A program made the translations under genes and the position numbers. This document shows, piece after piece, positions 51,501 to 62,634 of a DNA stretch of 64,000 nucleotides (its first letter is position 1; every line of letters begins with the position of its first letter). This DNA is from Forficula auricularia (Eukaryota > Arthropoda > Insecta > Dermaptera > Forficulidae): the NCBI GenBank assembly GCA_024734495.1, contig JALMQS010000075.1:4448832-4512831 (forward strand), given 5' to 3'. The notes beneath the pieces were generated by a model that was given only the letters and a program-made list of their open reading frames with translations, did not search any database and was not told where the DNA came from.

Positions 51501-54320
51501 ATTGAAGAAGAAAAAAAATATTATTTAATATTATATTTCAAAATAAAATAAAGGACAAACAAACAGACCCATACATTAAAAAGCGAGTAATCGATTTGTA
51601 TCATAGAGTATGTATTTCTTAATATAGTGCCTCATTTTGTACCCCTAATTATTGAATATTATGTTTTAATTTCATTTTTTTATTTTTTCTAGCATGAACA
51701 ACTGTCAATAGAAATGAAACAATTAGACGAAATAAATATCACATACGAAGTCAAAATATTATTAAAGGAAATTATTGGAAAGTTTTAAAAAAAGTAGAAC
51801 AAATTAAAACAACATTAATACAGCAAACTAAAGAAGCAAACTTGGCTCAAAAGCTCGAATTCAGCTGAGAGACACAATTCGTGAATTTGAAGCGCATGAT
51901 GAAGAATTATAATGAGTCCCACAAATGACACCCTTTTTTATCCTCCCGTAACCACGTTTGCTCTTATGTCCGTAAGCCAGCTGAATATTTAATCCTACTA
52001 ACCGATAAGCAAAATAAAGAAGCAAACTTGGCTCAACAGGCTCGAATTTAGCTGGGGGACACGATTCCTGAATTTGAAGCTCAAATGGAAATTCACTAAC
52101 AGGCACAATCTATATTAAAAGCAGCTCTTATGAGTAAAGATGAAGAATTATAATGAGCTTCCCACAAATGACACCCCTTTTTTCCTCCCGTAACCACGTT
52201 TGCTATTATGTCTGTAAGCCAGCTGAATATTTAATCCTACTAACCGATAAGCAAACTAAAGAAGCAAACTTGGCTCAACAGGCTCGAATTTAGCTGAGAG
52301 ACACGATTCCTGAATTTGAAGCTCAAATGGAAATTCACTAACAGGTACAATCTATATTAAAAGCAGCTCTTAAGAGTAAAGATGAAGAATTATAATGAGC
52401 TTCCCACAAATGACACCCTTTTTTATCCTCCCGTAACCACGTTTGCTCTTATGTCCGTAAGCCAGCTGAATATTTAATCCTACTAACCGATAAGCAAACT
52501 AAAGAAGCAAACTTGGCTCAACAGGCTCGAATTCAGCTGAGAGACACAAATCGTGAATTTGAAGCGCAAATGGAAATTCATTAACAGGCACAATCTATAT
52601 TAAAAGCAGCTCTTAAGAGTAAAGATGAAGAATTATAATGAGCTTCCAACAAATGACACCCTTTTTTTCCTCCCGTAACCACGTTTGCTATTATGTCTGT
52701 AAGCCAGCTGAATATTTAATGCTCCTAACCGATAAGCAAACTAAAGAAGCAAACTTGGCTCAACAGGCTCGAATTCAGAGGAGAGACACAATTCGTGAAT
52801 TTGAAGCTTAAATGGAAATTCACTAACAGGCACAATCTATATATATTAAAAGCAGCTCTTAAGAGTAAAGATGAAGAATTATAATGAGTTTCCCACAAAT
52901 GACACCCTTTTTTTCCTCCCGTAACCACGTTTGCTCTTATGTCCGTAAGCCAGCTGAATATTTAATCCTACTAACCGATAAGCAAACTAAAGAAGCAAAC
53001 TTGGCTCAACAGGCTCGAATTCAGCTGAGAGACACAAATCGTGAATTTGAAGCGCAAATGGAAATTCATTAACAGGCACAATCTATATTAAAAGCAGCTC
53101 TTAAGAGTAAAGATGAAGAATTATAATGAGCTTCCAACAAATGACACCCTTTTTTTCCTCCCGTAACCACGTTTGCTATTATGTCTGTAAGCCAGCTGAA
53201 TATTTAATGCTCCTAACCGATAAGCAAACTAAAGAAGCAAACTTGGCTCAACAGGCTCGAATTCAGAGGAGAGACACAATTCGTGAATTTGAAGCTTAAA
53301 TGTAAATTCACTAACAGGCACAATCTATATTAAAAGCAGCTCTTAAGAGTAAAGATGAAGAATTATAATGAGTTTCCCACAAATGACACCCTTTTTTATC
53401 CTCCCGTAACCACGTTTGCTATTATGTCAGTAAGCCAGCTGAATATTTAATCCTCCTAACCGATGAGCGAAATAAAAAAGCAAACTTTGCTCAACAGGCT
53501 CGAATTCAGCTGATGATAGACACAATACGTGAATTTGAAGCGCAAATGTAAATTCACTAACAGGCACAATCTATATTAAAAGCAGCTCTTAAGAGTAAAG
53601 ATGAAGAATTATAATGAGTTTGCCACAAATGACACCTTTTTTTCCCTCCCGTAACCACGTTTGCTATTATGTCAGTAAGCCAGCTGAATATTTAATCCTC
53701 CTAACCGATGAGCGAAATAAAAAAGCAAACTTTGCTCAACAGGCTCGAATTCAGCTGATAGACACAATTCGTGAATTAGAAGCGCAAATGGAAATACACT
53801 AACAGGCACAATCTATATTAAAAGCAGCTCTTAAGAGTAAAGATGAAGAATTATAATGAGTTTCCCACAAATGACACCTTTTTTTTCCTCCCGTAACCAC
53901 GTTTGCTATTATGTCAGTAAGCCAGCTGAATATTTAATCCTCCTAACCGATGAGCGAAATAAAAAAGCAAACTTGGCTCAACAGGCTCGAATTCAGCTGA
54001 TAGACACAATTCGTGAATTTGAAGCGCAAATGGAAATTCATTAACAGGCACAATCTAATTTAAAAGCACCTCTTAAGAGTAAAGATGAAGAATTACAAAT
54101 GGCCAATGCGGAGTTATCTCGACTCAAATTGGAATTGCAGGAATCAAGAATATACGCCCAGCATAATCGAGCAACAATTGAAGAGAAATTACGAATTGCT
54201 TGTAATGCGTGCTCTCAGCTGATCGATCATTTGATTCTAGGACCAGGAATGGTGGTCGCCGAATTGGAAGATGAAGAGACAACTTTTCTTGATCAATCTG
54301 AATTATTGTTAAATCTTTAA
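48551..54320 (+). CDS. gene for a predicted N-acylated, acidic then coiled-coil protein; 3' half rearranged
   Basis: Exons supported by splice sites: 48551-48554 (ATG G|GTATGA), 48626-48672, 50840-50950, 51338-51415, possibly 51554-51607, 51693 onward, and a last exon 54048-54320. Joined, it begins MGNCLCKRKKKERRDNE, then ENINSENLNFKILNFDEEDS and QRSEDEYLYYDSNECR. Gly2 plus Cys4/Cys6 and a basic patch is a classic N-myristoylation/palmitoylation signal, so membrane anchoring is inferred. The C-terminus (MANAELSRLKLELQESRIYA) is a charged helix, ending in an acidic tail. An AATAAA follows the stop. Exon phases are 0 after exon 2. Between 51693 and 54045 the frame is broken by a frameshift near 51755 and by a 243-bp tandem array with stops. 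Either the array is spliced out or the locus is a pseudogene. I do not recognise the family. Confidence 0.55.
48626..48672 (+). CDS. exon 2 of the acylated coiled-coil gene
   Basis: Acceptor AATATTTCAG, donor GAG|GTAATT. Reads NCLCKRKKKERRDNE after the split Gly codon. The preceding intron is only 71 bp, usual for insects. Confidence 0.6.
49600..49925 (-). repeat. Helitron-like fragment with minisatellite piece
   Basis: 49615-49690 is an inverted piece of the 121-bp unit seen at 12785-13530. 49840-49925 reads on the minus strand 'tatatatataaaagcgaaat' and 'accattcactcacacacaac', a Helitron-type 5' start. It lies in an intron of the coiled-coil gene. Confidence 0.5.
50840..50950 (+). CDS. exon 3 of the acylated coiled-coil gene
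   Basis: Acceptor TTTTTTCAG, donor ATG|GTAAGT, 37 codons in phase 0: NEKFEMENINSENLNFKILN then FDEEDSDEDIINLSDTM. Highly acidic. A G-tract repeat begins 10 bp into the following intron. Confidence 0.65.
50955..51125 (+). repeat. G-tract repeat units in an intron
   Basis: An approximately 18-G run followed by 'aattctagccctttggacaa', 'tacataatctgtgggtccac' and a second unit; same unit as 35800-36165. Confidence 0.7.
51338..51415 (+). CDS. exon 4 of the acylated coiled-coil gene
   Basis: Acceptor CTTTCTTTTAG, donor CAA|GTATGT, 26 codons in phase 0: QRSEDEYLYYDSNECRIMEI then SDELEQ. Confidence 0.65.
51501..51607 (+). pseudogene. damaged or mis-set exon 5
   Basis: A good acceptor (TATTTTTAG) at 51500 opens IEEEKKYY but stops. 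In another frame DKQTDPYIKKRVIDLYHR (51554-51607) runs to a good donor AGA|GTATGT. Either an indel lies between, or a weak acceptor at 51553 is used. Confidence 0.4.
51693..51857 (+). pseudogene. exon 6 start, frameshifted
   Basis: Acceptor TATTTTTTCTAG; HEQLSIEMKQLDEINITYE in phase 0, then coding potential shifts to the next frame (NYWKVLKKVEQIKTTL then QQTKEANLAQ). A single +1 event near 51755 separates them. A short internal deletion follows at 51893. Confidence 0.5.
51898..54085 (+). repeat. about nine tandem 243-bp units derived from the gene's own coding sequence
   Basis: Unit starts ('gatgaagaattataatgag') lie at about 51898, 52139, 52381, 52624, 52868, 53112, 53354, 53600 and 53842, ending at 54085. 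Each unit encodes QTKEANLAQQARIQLRDTIR and EFEAQMEIH, then TAA, then QAQSILKAALKSKDEEL, then TAA. Both stops recur in nearly all units; the last unit reads on into the true C-terminus after losing the second. Some units keep a 62-codon frame from an internal ATG (for example 52884, 53614, 53856). Divergence between units is a few percent. Confidence 0.9.
54048..54320 (+). CDS. last exon (or C-terminal frame) of the acylated coiled-coil gene
   Basis: Open for 90 codons after the TAA at 54042. An AG at 54046-54047 could serve as a phase-0 acceptor. Reads AQSNLKAPLKSKDEELQMAN, AELSRLKLELQESRIYAQHN and LRIACNACSQLIDHLI, and ends DQSELLLNL-stop. An AATAAA lies just after the stop. Confidence 0.55.
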   Translation, partial: AQSNLKAPLKSKDEELQMANAELSRLKLELQESRIYAQHNRATIEEKLRIACNACSQLIDHLILGPGMVVAELEDEETTFLDQSELLLNL

Positions 54321-54384
54321 AATAAAAAATACATTAGTCAAAAATTGAAATATTTAAGTTGTAAATTATTTTTTTTAAACATTT

Positions 54385-54600
54385 TTACTTTACCAGTATG
54401 GTCAAGTATTGTAATCATGCATGAGAAAAGTGTTTCTTTTTTTGATAACTTTTAAGGAGATAGGTGGTGGTTCTGGGTGAAACATTTTTAGATAATAATA
54501 AAAAATTGGGTAAAATTGCGAAGTAGGTTTCGCATAAAATGAAATAAAACCAAAAGTGAGTTTAGATTTCGATATATTTCCGGTTATTAGGAGTCAGAGA
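54385..54600. repeat. repeat fragments after the coiled-coil gene
   Basis: 'gtatggtcaagtattgtaat' (35446 family) and 'gtttagatttcgatatattt' (inverse of the 19378 region). Confidence 0.45.
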
Positions 54601-55015
54601 AAAATGATTTTTATAAAAAAATTAAAAGCGACTTCAGAAAAATTAAATGTAACAAATAAAATAATAAAACTCAAAAATAAAATAAAATACAGTTAAAGGT
54701 ATAAAATAATAATCTAATTTGATTACAACTAAACGACGAAATATTAACATGAAATTACTTTTTCAAGTCGGTGCCAAACATATACATTTTATGAATCTAA
54801 CTCGACGGAACTTACTTGATACGTTTTGGGAGGTTCGCTCGCTTATATTGTTTGTTTAGCACCGACTTCAAAAAGTGATTTTATATAAATATTTCGTCGT
54901 TTAGTTGTAACTAAATTAGATTATTATTTTATATCTTTTTATTTTATTTTATTTTTGAGTTTTATTATTTTTTTTATATTTTTTCAAGTCGGTTTTATTT
55001 TTTTTATAAAAATTA
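54600..55015. mobile_element. inverted-repeat element with 'gaagtcggt' ends (copy 2)
   Basis: Arms around 'actaaacgacgaaatattaa' and 'gcaccgacttcaaaaagtga'; same family as 15030-15790. Confidence 0.65.
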
Positions 55016-55039
55016 TTTTTATTTTTCTCTTTTAACTGA

Positions 55040-55680
55040 TGTTATTAATAGTGATTTAATATAATATCTTGCATGCATCTCGTAAGAGAAAAGGTCGGGC
55101 GAATGAATCAGAAAATTGTAATAAAATAATAAAGCAAGGGCGTATTATATTAGTTTCGAAGAAGACGGGGCAGATTATATAGTTTAAAAATTTTAAGTTA
55201 CTTTAAACCAATTTTTATTTTTTTATATCTATCTAGTTCCGATTAGTCGGGTTTCAATTAGTCTGCGATTTGGCGTAACCGAATATCCCCACTATGATAT
55301 TTCTGTATATACAAATGTCAATATTATACCTATTTATATATTTTCTAACTTTCTTTAAAAAAATGGATGGAGCGGGAGGCCCAAGTTAAAATCTTTCCCT
55401 CTAGGGCCCCATATTTTACTAATCCAGCACCGCATATAATAATTTAAATAAAAGTAGTTGAGTGTTTTGAATCTAAAGTAAATAAATAATTATTGCTTAA
55501 GATGGGAATTAATATGTATTAATTGTTTGGTGAATCGTATCCATAATTTAATTAAGTCCCTATGCTTTTCATTTTATATGGAAAAACTGAGAATTTTTTT
55601 CATGTCATGGAAAATGCTGTATATCTAGAAATCTAAGTTTTAACAAAAAAGTGGTACAACTAAACATTCAAGTCAAAAAA
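55040..55680. other. stretch with no recognised gene
   Basis: Contains only AT-rich sequence, with a weak hAT-end-like string near 55370 ('gcgggaggcccaagttaaaa'). Confidence 0.3.
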
Positions 55681-55689
55681 ATGTCCTAG

Positions 55690-56310
55690 ATAATGAGATA
55701 GGAATCAAGATTCTACAATGAGAGGTTTTCATTTTATGAAGGAAAAATTACGATTTTTTGCAAAAAATTGCAGTTTTTCAAAACATCAACTTCATTGCGG
55801 CACGAATTACCATTTATCAAATTAAGATGATACTTTGTTTGAATTGTAGCAAATTTAATTAAGTTTAAAAATGTATTTCTCGAAAACGTGCTGCTTCATG
55901 GTCAAAATGGTAAAATAGGGAAAAAATGCCAGTTTTTAGGTGATCCTCGGGGCTGCCGAGATTGAAAACTTGGATTTTGCGCTCTAACCCGAACGGTTGG
56001 TCGGAAAAATAAATCTAAATAATTAAATATGTAGGAAATTTTATGAGCTTTCATCTTGCGTAGGAAAGTTATTTACGAAAATTTAATACTTTTTGAGTTA
56101 TGAGAAAAAAAATCACCAAAAAAATGGAAATTTTCACCTTTTTTTTTTGCATTTTCTACAATGTTTCGTCAAGAAATTTTGGGGGGAGACCTCAGATTTG
56201 GATTCAGCGCCCCAAAAAACATATATATGCAAACAATTTAAACTACCCCAAAAACTTACTTTCCTAATAAAAACACAATTTGTCTGGACGAGTATGTAGA
56301 TGAAACTGTT
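55690..56310 (-). repeat. dispersed repeat (family of 46485-47060)
   Basis: 'gcagtttttcaaaacatcaa', 'ggtgatcctcggggctgccg' and 'ggggggagacctcagatttg' recur at 46900-47040 (inverted) or 58650-58690. Confidence 0.5.
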
Positions 56311-56319
56311 TGTACCTCA

Positions 56320-57020
56320 GACAATGAACTCAAGCATTAAAAAATGCATTTTCCATAATACAAATGTAATTAAATTTAAGGTAATTTAACAACATTCCAA
56401 CACTCTAATTTTACATAAATGAGGCGAAAAACCATTGAAGAAAAGTACTTGTAGAGTTTCACATCTGACTCTCTTGGGCTTCAAAAACCACATTTTGAAA
56501 GTTTATAAATATTCAATTTTATGTTTTAATTTGAGATTCATTGAAAAAGTCAAATAATGATTAAAATTTAAATAAAGGTGAAAAAATAATAAATAGTGAG
56601 TTATGATCTTATATTGCAAAAAATTATTTAGCAAAAATAAGAAAATTGAAATAAGAACAAAGTTGAAAATTATTTTGAAAAATATAATAGAATATCAAAA
56701 CTTACCATTAAAACAAAAAAAAAACAAAAAAAAAAAAAAACACTTTAATCATGCACGATTACAATACTTGACCATATGGTAAAGAATAAATTGTCAAAAA
56801 GCAAAAAAAAAGACTTCTTTAATAAATAAACGTCTAATTCTTTAGAAGTGAATAAAATCGAGGCAGGGGGTACATTTAATAAAAGTGGGGGTGTGTGTGT
56901 CATAAAGCTAGAGGGTGGGTGCCCACCCCTGTATAATTGATATGTTTAAAAATGATTTGCTTTAAACTATAATAATTTTCTTTATGATTTACTAATAAAA
57001 CTGTTAGTTTACTTTATATA
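56320..57020. other. AT-rich stretch with small repeat fragments
   Basis: 56745-56780 is the inverse of the 35446 family start; 56835-56860 matches 26515-26540. No gene. Confidence 0.35.
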
Positions 57021-57029
57021 ACTATTCAT

Positions 57030-57110
57030 ATAATCTGGGCTAACAAAAATTTTCTCATTCAAAATTGGCTAATGAAAAAAGTTTAAGAAGCTCTGCTTTA
57101 GGCAAGCCAA
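57030..57110 (+). mobile_element. hAT-like terminus
   Basis: 'gggctaacaaaaattttctc' and 'tgaaaaaagtttaagaagct' followed by CTGC resembles 8600-8680. Confidence 0.4.
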
Positions 57111-58011
57111 TTTTTACTTCTATTAACCTAGTAGTAATTAATATAGTATTAGATTCAAGGGAAAATTTTCATTTTTTTCTTTTTTGCTCACTAAATTGAA
57201 AAATGAAAAAATCATTTTGTCTCTCTGACTGGATTCAGATGCTATTTTCTTATATTAAAAAGTTACGATGAACCTCAAGATAGATTAAATCGATAAAATA
57301 AGATTGATTTCTTTCTTATTTTTAATTCTTTTGGTATTTTATATCGAAAGGATGTCTCGCTCCATCAGATATATATATATCAGAGATTATATAAATATAT
57401 ATTTTTTAATTTATAGAATATCTAGGGTGCTAGAGCAATAATTATCTAACTTTCCACATGCATTTCACAATTACTGCCTAACCCTATGAGGTACACCAAT
57501 TTATATAGGGACCTTTATTGACGAACATTTAATTTCCAACAGAAAAGTAAATTTGTGTGAATTGTCTTAAATGAATATTTTGCGAGTTATGGAAATGTAA
57601 ATATTTTTCAATATAAAAATTCAAGCCCAAAGAATTAGCGGTACATTTTTTTTTGACTCATAAATTTTCGAATTTGGTTGATGACTAGGATTTCAAAAAA
57701 AAAAAAAAATCATATTTTTACTAAAGGGAACCTTTTTATCCAAAACCGCTTTTATTTTTGTAAAATAATGTTTACTTCTCTCAGAATTTTTTTTTAATTT
57801 ATAGTACCCGGAGGGTTGGCAGAATTTATTTAAATATAATCGTATTATTAATTATTTTATTTATTTGTTTTATTAGTTTGATATATTACATTATCGTATT
57901 AATTAAATTATTTTATTTATATATTATATTAAATATTATGACATTTAAATATATCCCTCATTGAAGGGACTTATGAACAAGTACGTTCTTTATTGCTCTA
58001 TATTCGTCGGC

Positions 58012-58200
58012 CATTCGTGATGCCCTTTGGCTGGTTGCGGAGGGATCGGTTTGGGATGCTCTGCTTGCCCTACTGTGCCCCCGAGCGGCCCGCCTTAGGG
58101 ATCAGCATTTGAGGGCTGGCGAATTTATGGAAATATGAACGAATACGATCCGCTGGCTAAATGGGCATCTATGTTCCCGAGGCCAATAAAAAAAAAAAAA
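58012..58200 (+). pseudogene. non-LTR retrotransposon 3' end with poly(A)
   Basis: A GC-rich frame AIRDALWLVAEGSVWDALLA then CPRAARLRDQHLRAGEFMEI-stop, a 3' UTR, and about 23 A at 58188-58212. A sharp change in base composition at about 57960 marks the 5' truncation. The family is not identified. Confidence 0.5.
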
Positions 58201-58479
58201 AAAAAAAAAAAAATATATTAAAAGATATTTCACTAGGGTAGGTATATTGAATGGGCTTGATGAAATGATGTGATCCCTAAACTGCAAATAGTAGAGTGTG
58301 AACCCAACAACTAAAAATCTATCACGATATCTAGCGGCTGCCAAGCCCTCAAGGAAAGCCATCAAGGCTACCATCAGCAAAAAACGCTTGGTGTGAACCG
58401 GGCTTTAGTTAGCGCTTGGGTGCGATTCATGTATGATATGCAATGCAAAAATATTTTCTCTAAAATCTATGATTGGTCC

Positions 58480-58860
58480 TTAAAAGTTAAATTCATTTAT
58501 TAATAAATAATTAAATTTGTAGGAAATTGTATGCACTTTCATTTTGAATAGCAAGGTTATTAACGAAAAGTTGATAGTTTTAGAGTTATAAGCAAAAAAC
58601 CGGCAAAAATGGAAATTTTCACTTTTTTTTACAATGTTGCTTCACGAAATTTTGGTGGGAGACCTCAGATTTGGATTCAGCACCCCAAAAACAACAACTA
58701 TATATTCAAAAAATCAGAACTACCCAAAACTTTCCCCAAAGGGACCCATTTGTGCACAATTTGACTGGACTAAAAGAATCTACGTAGGATTCAAGTCTAC
58801 TTTTTATTCATCCATCCATTTCCATTTCTTCACTATTCAATATCTGAATTGAAGTCTTAA
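58480..58860 (+). repeat. dispersed repeat (family of 55690-56310)
   Basis: 'ttggtgggagacctcagatt' and 'aaactttccccaaagggacc' match the 55690 and 46485 copies. Confidence 0.5.
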
Positions 58861-58869
58861 TGACGTCAC

Positions 58870-59760
58870 TAAGCTCCATTGTTCTTTTGTCCCTGAGACG
58901 AGCCCAGGACAAAATTTAGTTTTCAAAACACAAATACAGGGGAAAAAAGAAATTTCTACTCTTATTAAACGAGCAAAAATTGTATATATATTTATATATT
59001 TGTATCTTAGTTCTATTTTGAAAACGGCTCTACCTAAATGATGACATATGTAGGAAATTTTATGAAGGCGGTTTTGTCATTTTTTAAAATATGACAAAAC
59101 CGCCCTAGCTACCCATCATTTAGATCTAAATCATCAATTCAAGTTTAATGATACATTAATATTAGATTTTGAACCAGTGTATTTTAAAAGAACAATAAGT
59201 GAAATGATTCACATTTCGTTAAATGATACAGTGAATTTTAGAACAGACACCAGAATTTAAGTGGCATTAATAGTTTTTTGCTAAACAGGTATAAGGATAA
59301 AAATAAAAAGTAAAAAAAAATAAATAATAATAAAAAAATTTAAAAATAAATGCAATTATATGTTGAAAATAAAAATAGATTTCTAATGGATTTTTTCATC
59401 TAATAATAACTTGACTGGTGTCGTTGACATATATTTTATTAATGTATAAGTTTAATTTATTCGAAGGTGAGATTTTTGTATATAGGGATAAAAGAAAAGT
59501 ATTCTATTGTATTTTTATAAGAAGTGATTTCTGTTCTGTTTTGTATTGATAAGGTTGTTATTATAAAGAGAAAAATTGTGTTTTTTGTGAATGTGCCAAA
59601 TATCTTTTGAAAATTGTATTCTGATGGCCTTCAATGGTAACGAAGGTATAAGAAAATTTAGACGAATGTGTGACATGACTATTTGGTACGTAAACTATTG
59701 ATACATGTTTGTTTTTGGATTCTGACTGTACTTTTGTAAATTAATATCAAGAATGTTCTT
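58870..59760. other. AT-rich stretch, no gene recognised
   Basis: A small perfect hairpin ('ggcggttttgtcatttttt' with its inverse) lies at 59078-59105. Nothing else supported. Confidence 0.35.
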
Positions 59761-59769
59761 ATAATTGTA

Positions 59770-59805
59770 GAAGCTCTGAAGAAGTCGGCAAAGTCGACGA
59801 AACGT
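59770..59805 (+). ncRNA. hammerhead-ribozyme-like core
   Basis: CTGAAGAAGTCGGCAAAGTC then GACGAAACGTTGG: CUGANGA, GUCG/CGAC stem, GAAAC. Same one-base offset as the other copies. Confidence 0.35.
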
Positions 59806-60229
59806 TGGTGGATAAATAAAAATGTCACACATAAAAAACTTGTCCTTATTTTCTCAACATAAACTTTCAAATTATATAATAAATTACTATGTAATTAATC
59901 ATACAGGCAGTGATTGTTTATTTATTCTCATATTGTTGTAATTTTAAGTGTTATTGTTGTTTTCGTATGTCCGTCTTTTTAAGTTATTAAAACCCAAATT
60001 AAAGATTGTTTTTATATAATTCTTTACAATCTAAACGTTCATGTAAAAAACCAGCTTATCTTGAAGATTATAAAATATAATTTTGGAGTAGGAGTGTAGT
60101 ATAATTAAAATTAATTACTATATAAATATATATACAATTTTTGCTAGCTTAATAAGAGTAGATTAAAAGATGCTCAGAGTTAAATATAATTGAAAATGTC
60201 TTTTTGCCAAAAGTAGCAGAATTTTTATG

Positions 60230-60377
60230 AATTGAAGGAGACAATAAAAGAGTGTGTCTTATGCAGGAAAAATAAATTTTGAATTTATTGATACGGTACT
60301 ATAGTTTCGAGGGGTTTGCTCTCTTTATCAGTCTATTTTTCCAACAGAAGAGACACTCTTTTATTGTTTCCTTCAAT
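60230..60377. mobile_element. short inverted-repeat element with hammerhead-like core (copy 3)
   Basis: Ends AATTGAAGGAGACAATAAAA and its inverse; core as in 1951-2089 but with 'gataaagagagcaaacccct'. Confidence 0.7.
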
Positions 60378-60569
60378 AAATAATAAAATTAGTAGTGATA
60401 AGTGAAAGTCGAATGGTGTGTTTTAAAAATGGTTAAATTATTCATAATGATCAGTGAAAATAGTATGACGTACTATTCTAAGCCGATTAAGATTATCTCG
60501 CAAGATATGCTAAGAATAGATTCCTCTAATTGCTCTCGAAGGGTATATAAGGGGAAGAGAGAGATTGGG

Positions 60570-60725
60570 GAGAGTATCGAGGGGGCAAGAGATAGGGACA
60601 GTGTTTGGTGTTGGAGGGGGTAGATAGGGACAGTAGTTTGGAGGGAGTAGATAGGGACAGTGAATGGAGGGGGTAGATAGGGACAGTGGTGGGAGTGGAG
60701 ATAGAATGAATATAAGGGGGGAGTG
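60570..60725. repeat. G-rich minisatellite
   Basis: Four or more imperfect units of about 27 bp built on GGAGGGGGTAGATAGGGACA. The frames on either strand are low complexity. Confidence 0.8.
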
Positions 60726-60951
60726 ATAGGGAGAATGCGCAGTGTACCTCAGGAAGTGGCGAGTGAAACATCGACTGTGAGTATTACAATATGGCCTCTC
60801 TACCTTCATCCACCCACTGAGCTGATTCCACCCTCACTAATAAACAACCATTCATCCCTTATATTAAAGAATTTTTTCTTTCTACTTATTATACTTTTTC
60901 GTAAATGAAATAGTGTTTGTGTATGTTTTCGGTAAAAGTGAAGATATTTTT

Positions 60952-61690
60952 AACCGACTTCAAAAAAAGGAGGAGGTTCTCTATTCGATTGAATTTTTTT
61001 TTTTTTTTTTTTTTTTTTTTTGTGCCTATGTTACCTCATATCTCCGCCAATTGTCAACCGATTTTGAAAAAATTTTTTGCATTGGGTCCAGTCTAGCTTC
61101 CGATTGGTCCCATTTTTCATAGGTATTAGACCTTTTTTATTAGGTTTTATTAGGTTTGTTTAGACCTAACCTCTTTGTTTATGAACCGATTTCGATGGTT
61201 CTTTTTTTATCCGAAAGGGGGTGTCTTAGGGATGGTGTCATATTAATTTGGTCAAGTTCTGATGATATAATCACTATTAATAACATCACTAAAAAGAGAA
61301 AAATAAAAAATTTTAAGAAAAAAATAAAAACCGACTTCAAAAAATTAAATGCAACAAATATAAAAATACACTAAAAGGTATAAAATAATTATTATCTTAT
61401 TTAGTTACAACTAAACGACGAAATATTAACACGAAATTACTTTTTGAAGTTGGTGCCAAACATATACCTTTTATGAATCGCACTCGACGGATCTTACTTA
61501 GTACGTTTGGCGGGTACGCTCGCTTATAGGTATAGTTTGTTTGGCATCGACTTTAAAAAGTAATTTCGTGTTAATATTTCGTCGTTTAGTTGTAACTAAA
61601 TAAGATAATAATTATTTTATACCTTTTAGTGTATTTTTATATTTGTTGCATTTAATTTTTTGAAGTCGGTTTTATTTTTTCTTAAAAATT
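60952..61690. mobile_element. inverted-repeat element with 'gaagtcggt' ends (copy 3)
   Basis: Inverted relative to 15030-15790 and nearly full length: starts 'accgacttcaaaaaaaggag', includes a poly(T) run at 60999-61020 and the two arms at 61330-61470 and 61550-61680. Confidence 0.7.
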
Positions 61691-61984
61691 TTTTGTAGTT
61701 CTAATAACTCAATTTTTTAACGACAAATGTCTATTCTAAAAATAAAATATACCTACTTGCAGGTAGCTAATATCTTCTACATTTTGTGTAGATATTTAAT
61801 AATTTTGGCCATAAAAAGGTAAATCCTTTGGGACCAAAGCGTACACATTCATGAGTCCCAGGTTAGAAACGCATTCAAAATTTAGAATTGAAATTCATAT
61901 GTTCGGTGACTTATTTGATAAAATTTGTTGATATTAAGGAGAGTTTCATAAAAAAATAAAATAAAATTATTTTTAATACTTGGG

Positions 61985-62230
61985 TATGTACAGGACATTG
62001 TAACAATGAGTTATTGTATAGGAATGTATAGTGTAATAAATATATGTAATATGTATATGTATGTATAGTGTAATAGTAATATAGTGTATAATGTATGTAT
62101 AATTATTATAGCCGTTATTTCCCCTGTTTACGCCTCACCGCTTCACTTGCGACTATACATTCCTATACAATAGCTCATTGTTACAATGTCCTGTACCTAC
62201 GTTTGTACCATGAATTCGGGACCACCCGGT
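61985..62230. mobile_element. MITE, 5'-truncated copy of 5967-6252
   Basis: Enters at 'gtacaggacattgtaacaat' and runs to the end 'cgggaccaccc'. Confidence 0.75.
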
Positions 62231-62239
62231 AGAGAAAGA

Positions 62240-62600
62240 AGTTTAGACCTAGAATCATGTCCTATTCCTAATCCTATAACAATTTATTCCGTATTATCTT
62301 AAATCCTTATTCCTTCGAAACCGAAATGTTTCGCGAGTATATTTTTAATTGTTCGCGAGTTTAAGTGTGTACATCTGGGGTCAGAGTATTCCATGTTCCA
62401 GCAGCGAGACGTTGGCTATTAAAATAAGATATCTTTATAATAATCTATTCTTATAATAAAGTAAGTAATAAATAGTCTAAAATTTTCAAGTAATTTTTTC
62501 GAGTTTTTCACAAAAAAGATCAAACAAAATAAATAAATAATAAAAAAAGAAAATTAAAACTTTAAGTTTAAAATCAATTTGTCTAAATAAATGATATATT
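62240..62600. other. stretch with no recognised gene
   Basis: 'agcgagacgttggctattaa' here is echoed at 62740 ('cgagacgttggctgttaagg'), so the short tandem duplication may start upstream of 62640. Confidence 0.3.
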
Positions 62601-62634
62601 TTTAATATAATTTTATTGCGAATATTTGTATAAA

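Noticed and set aside
51898..54085. CRISPR-like or satellite array
   Set aside because: Units are 243 bp with no spacer pattern and match the adjacent coding exon.
60510..60809. Serine/proline-rich frames on the minus strand
   Set aside because: Translation of the G-rich minisatellite; no domain or codon bias.
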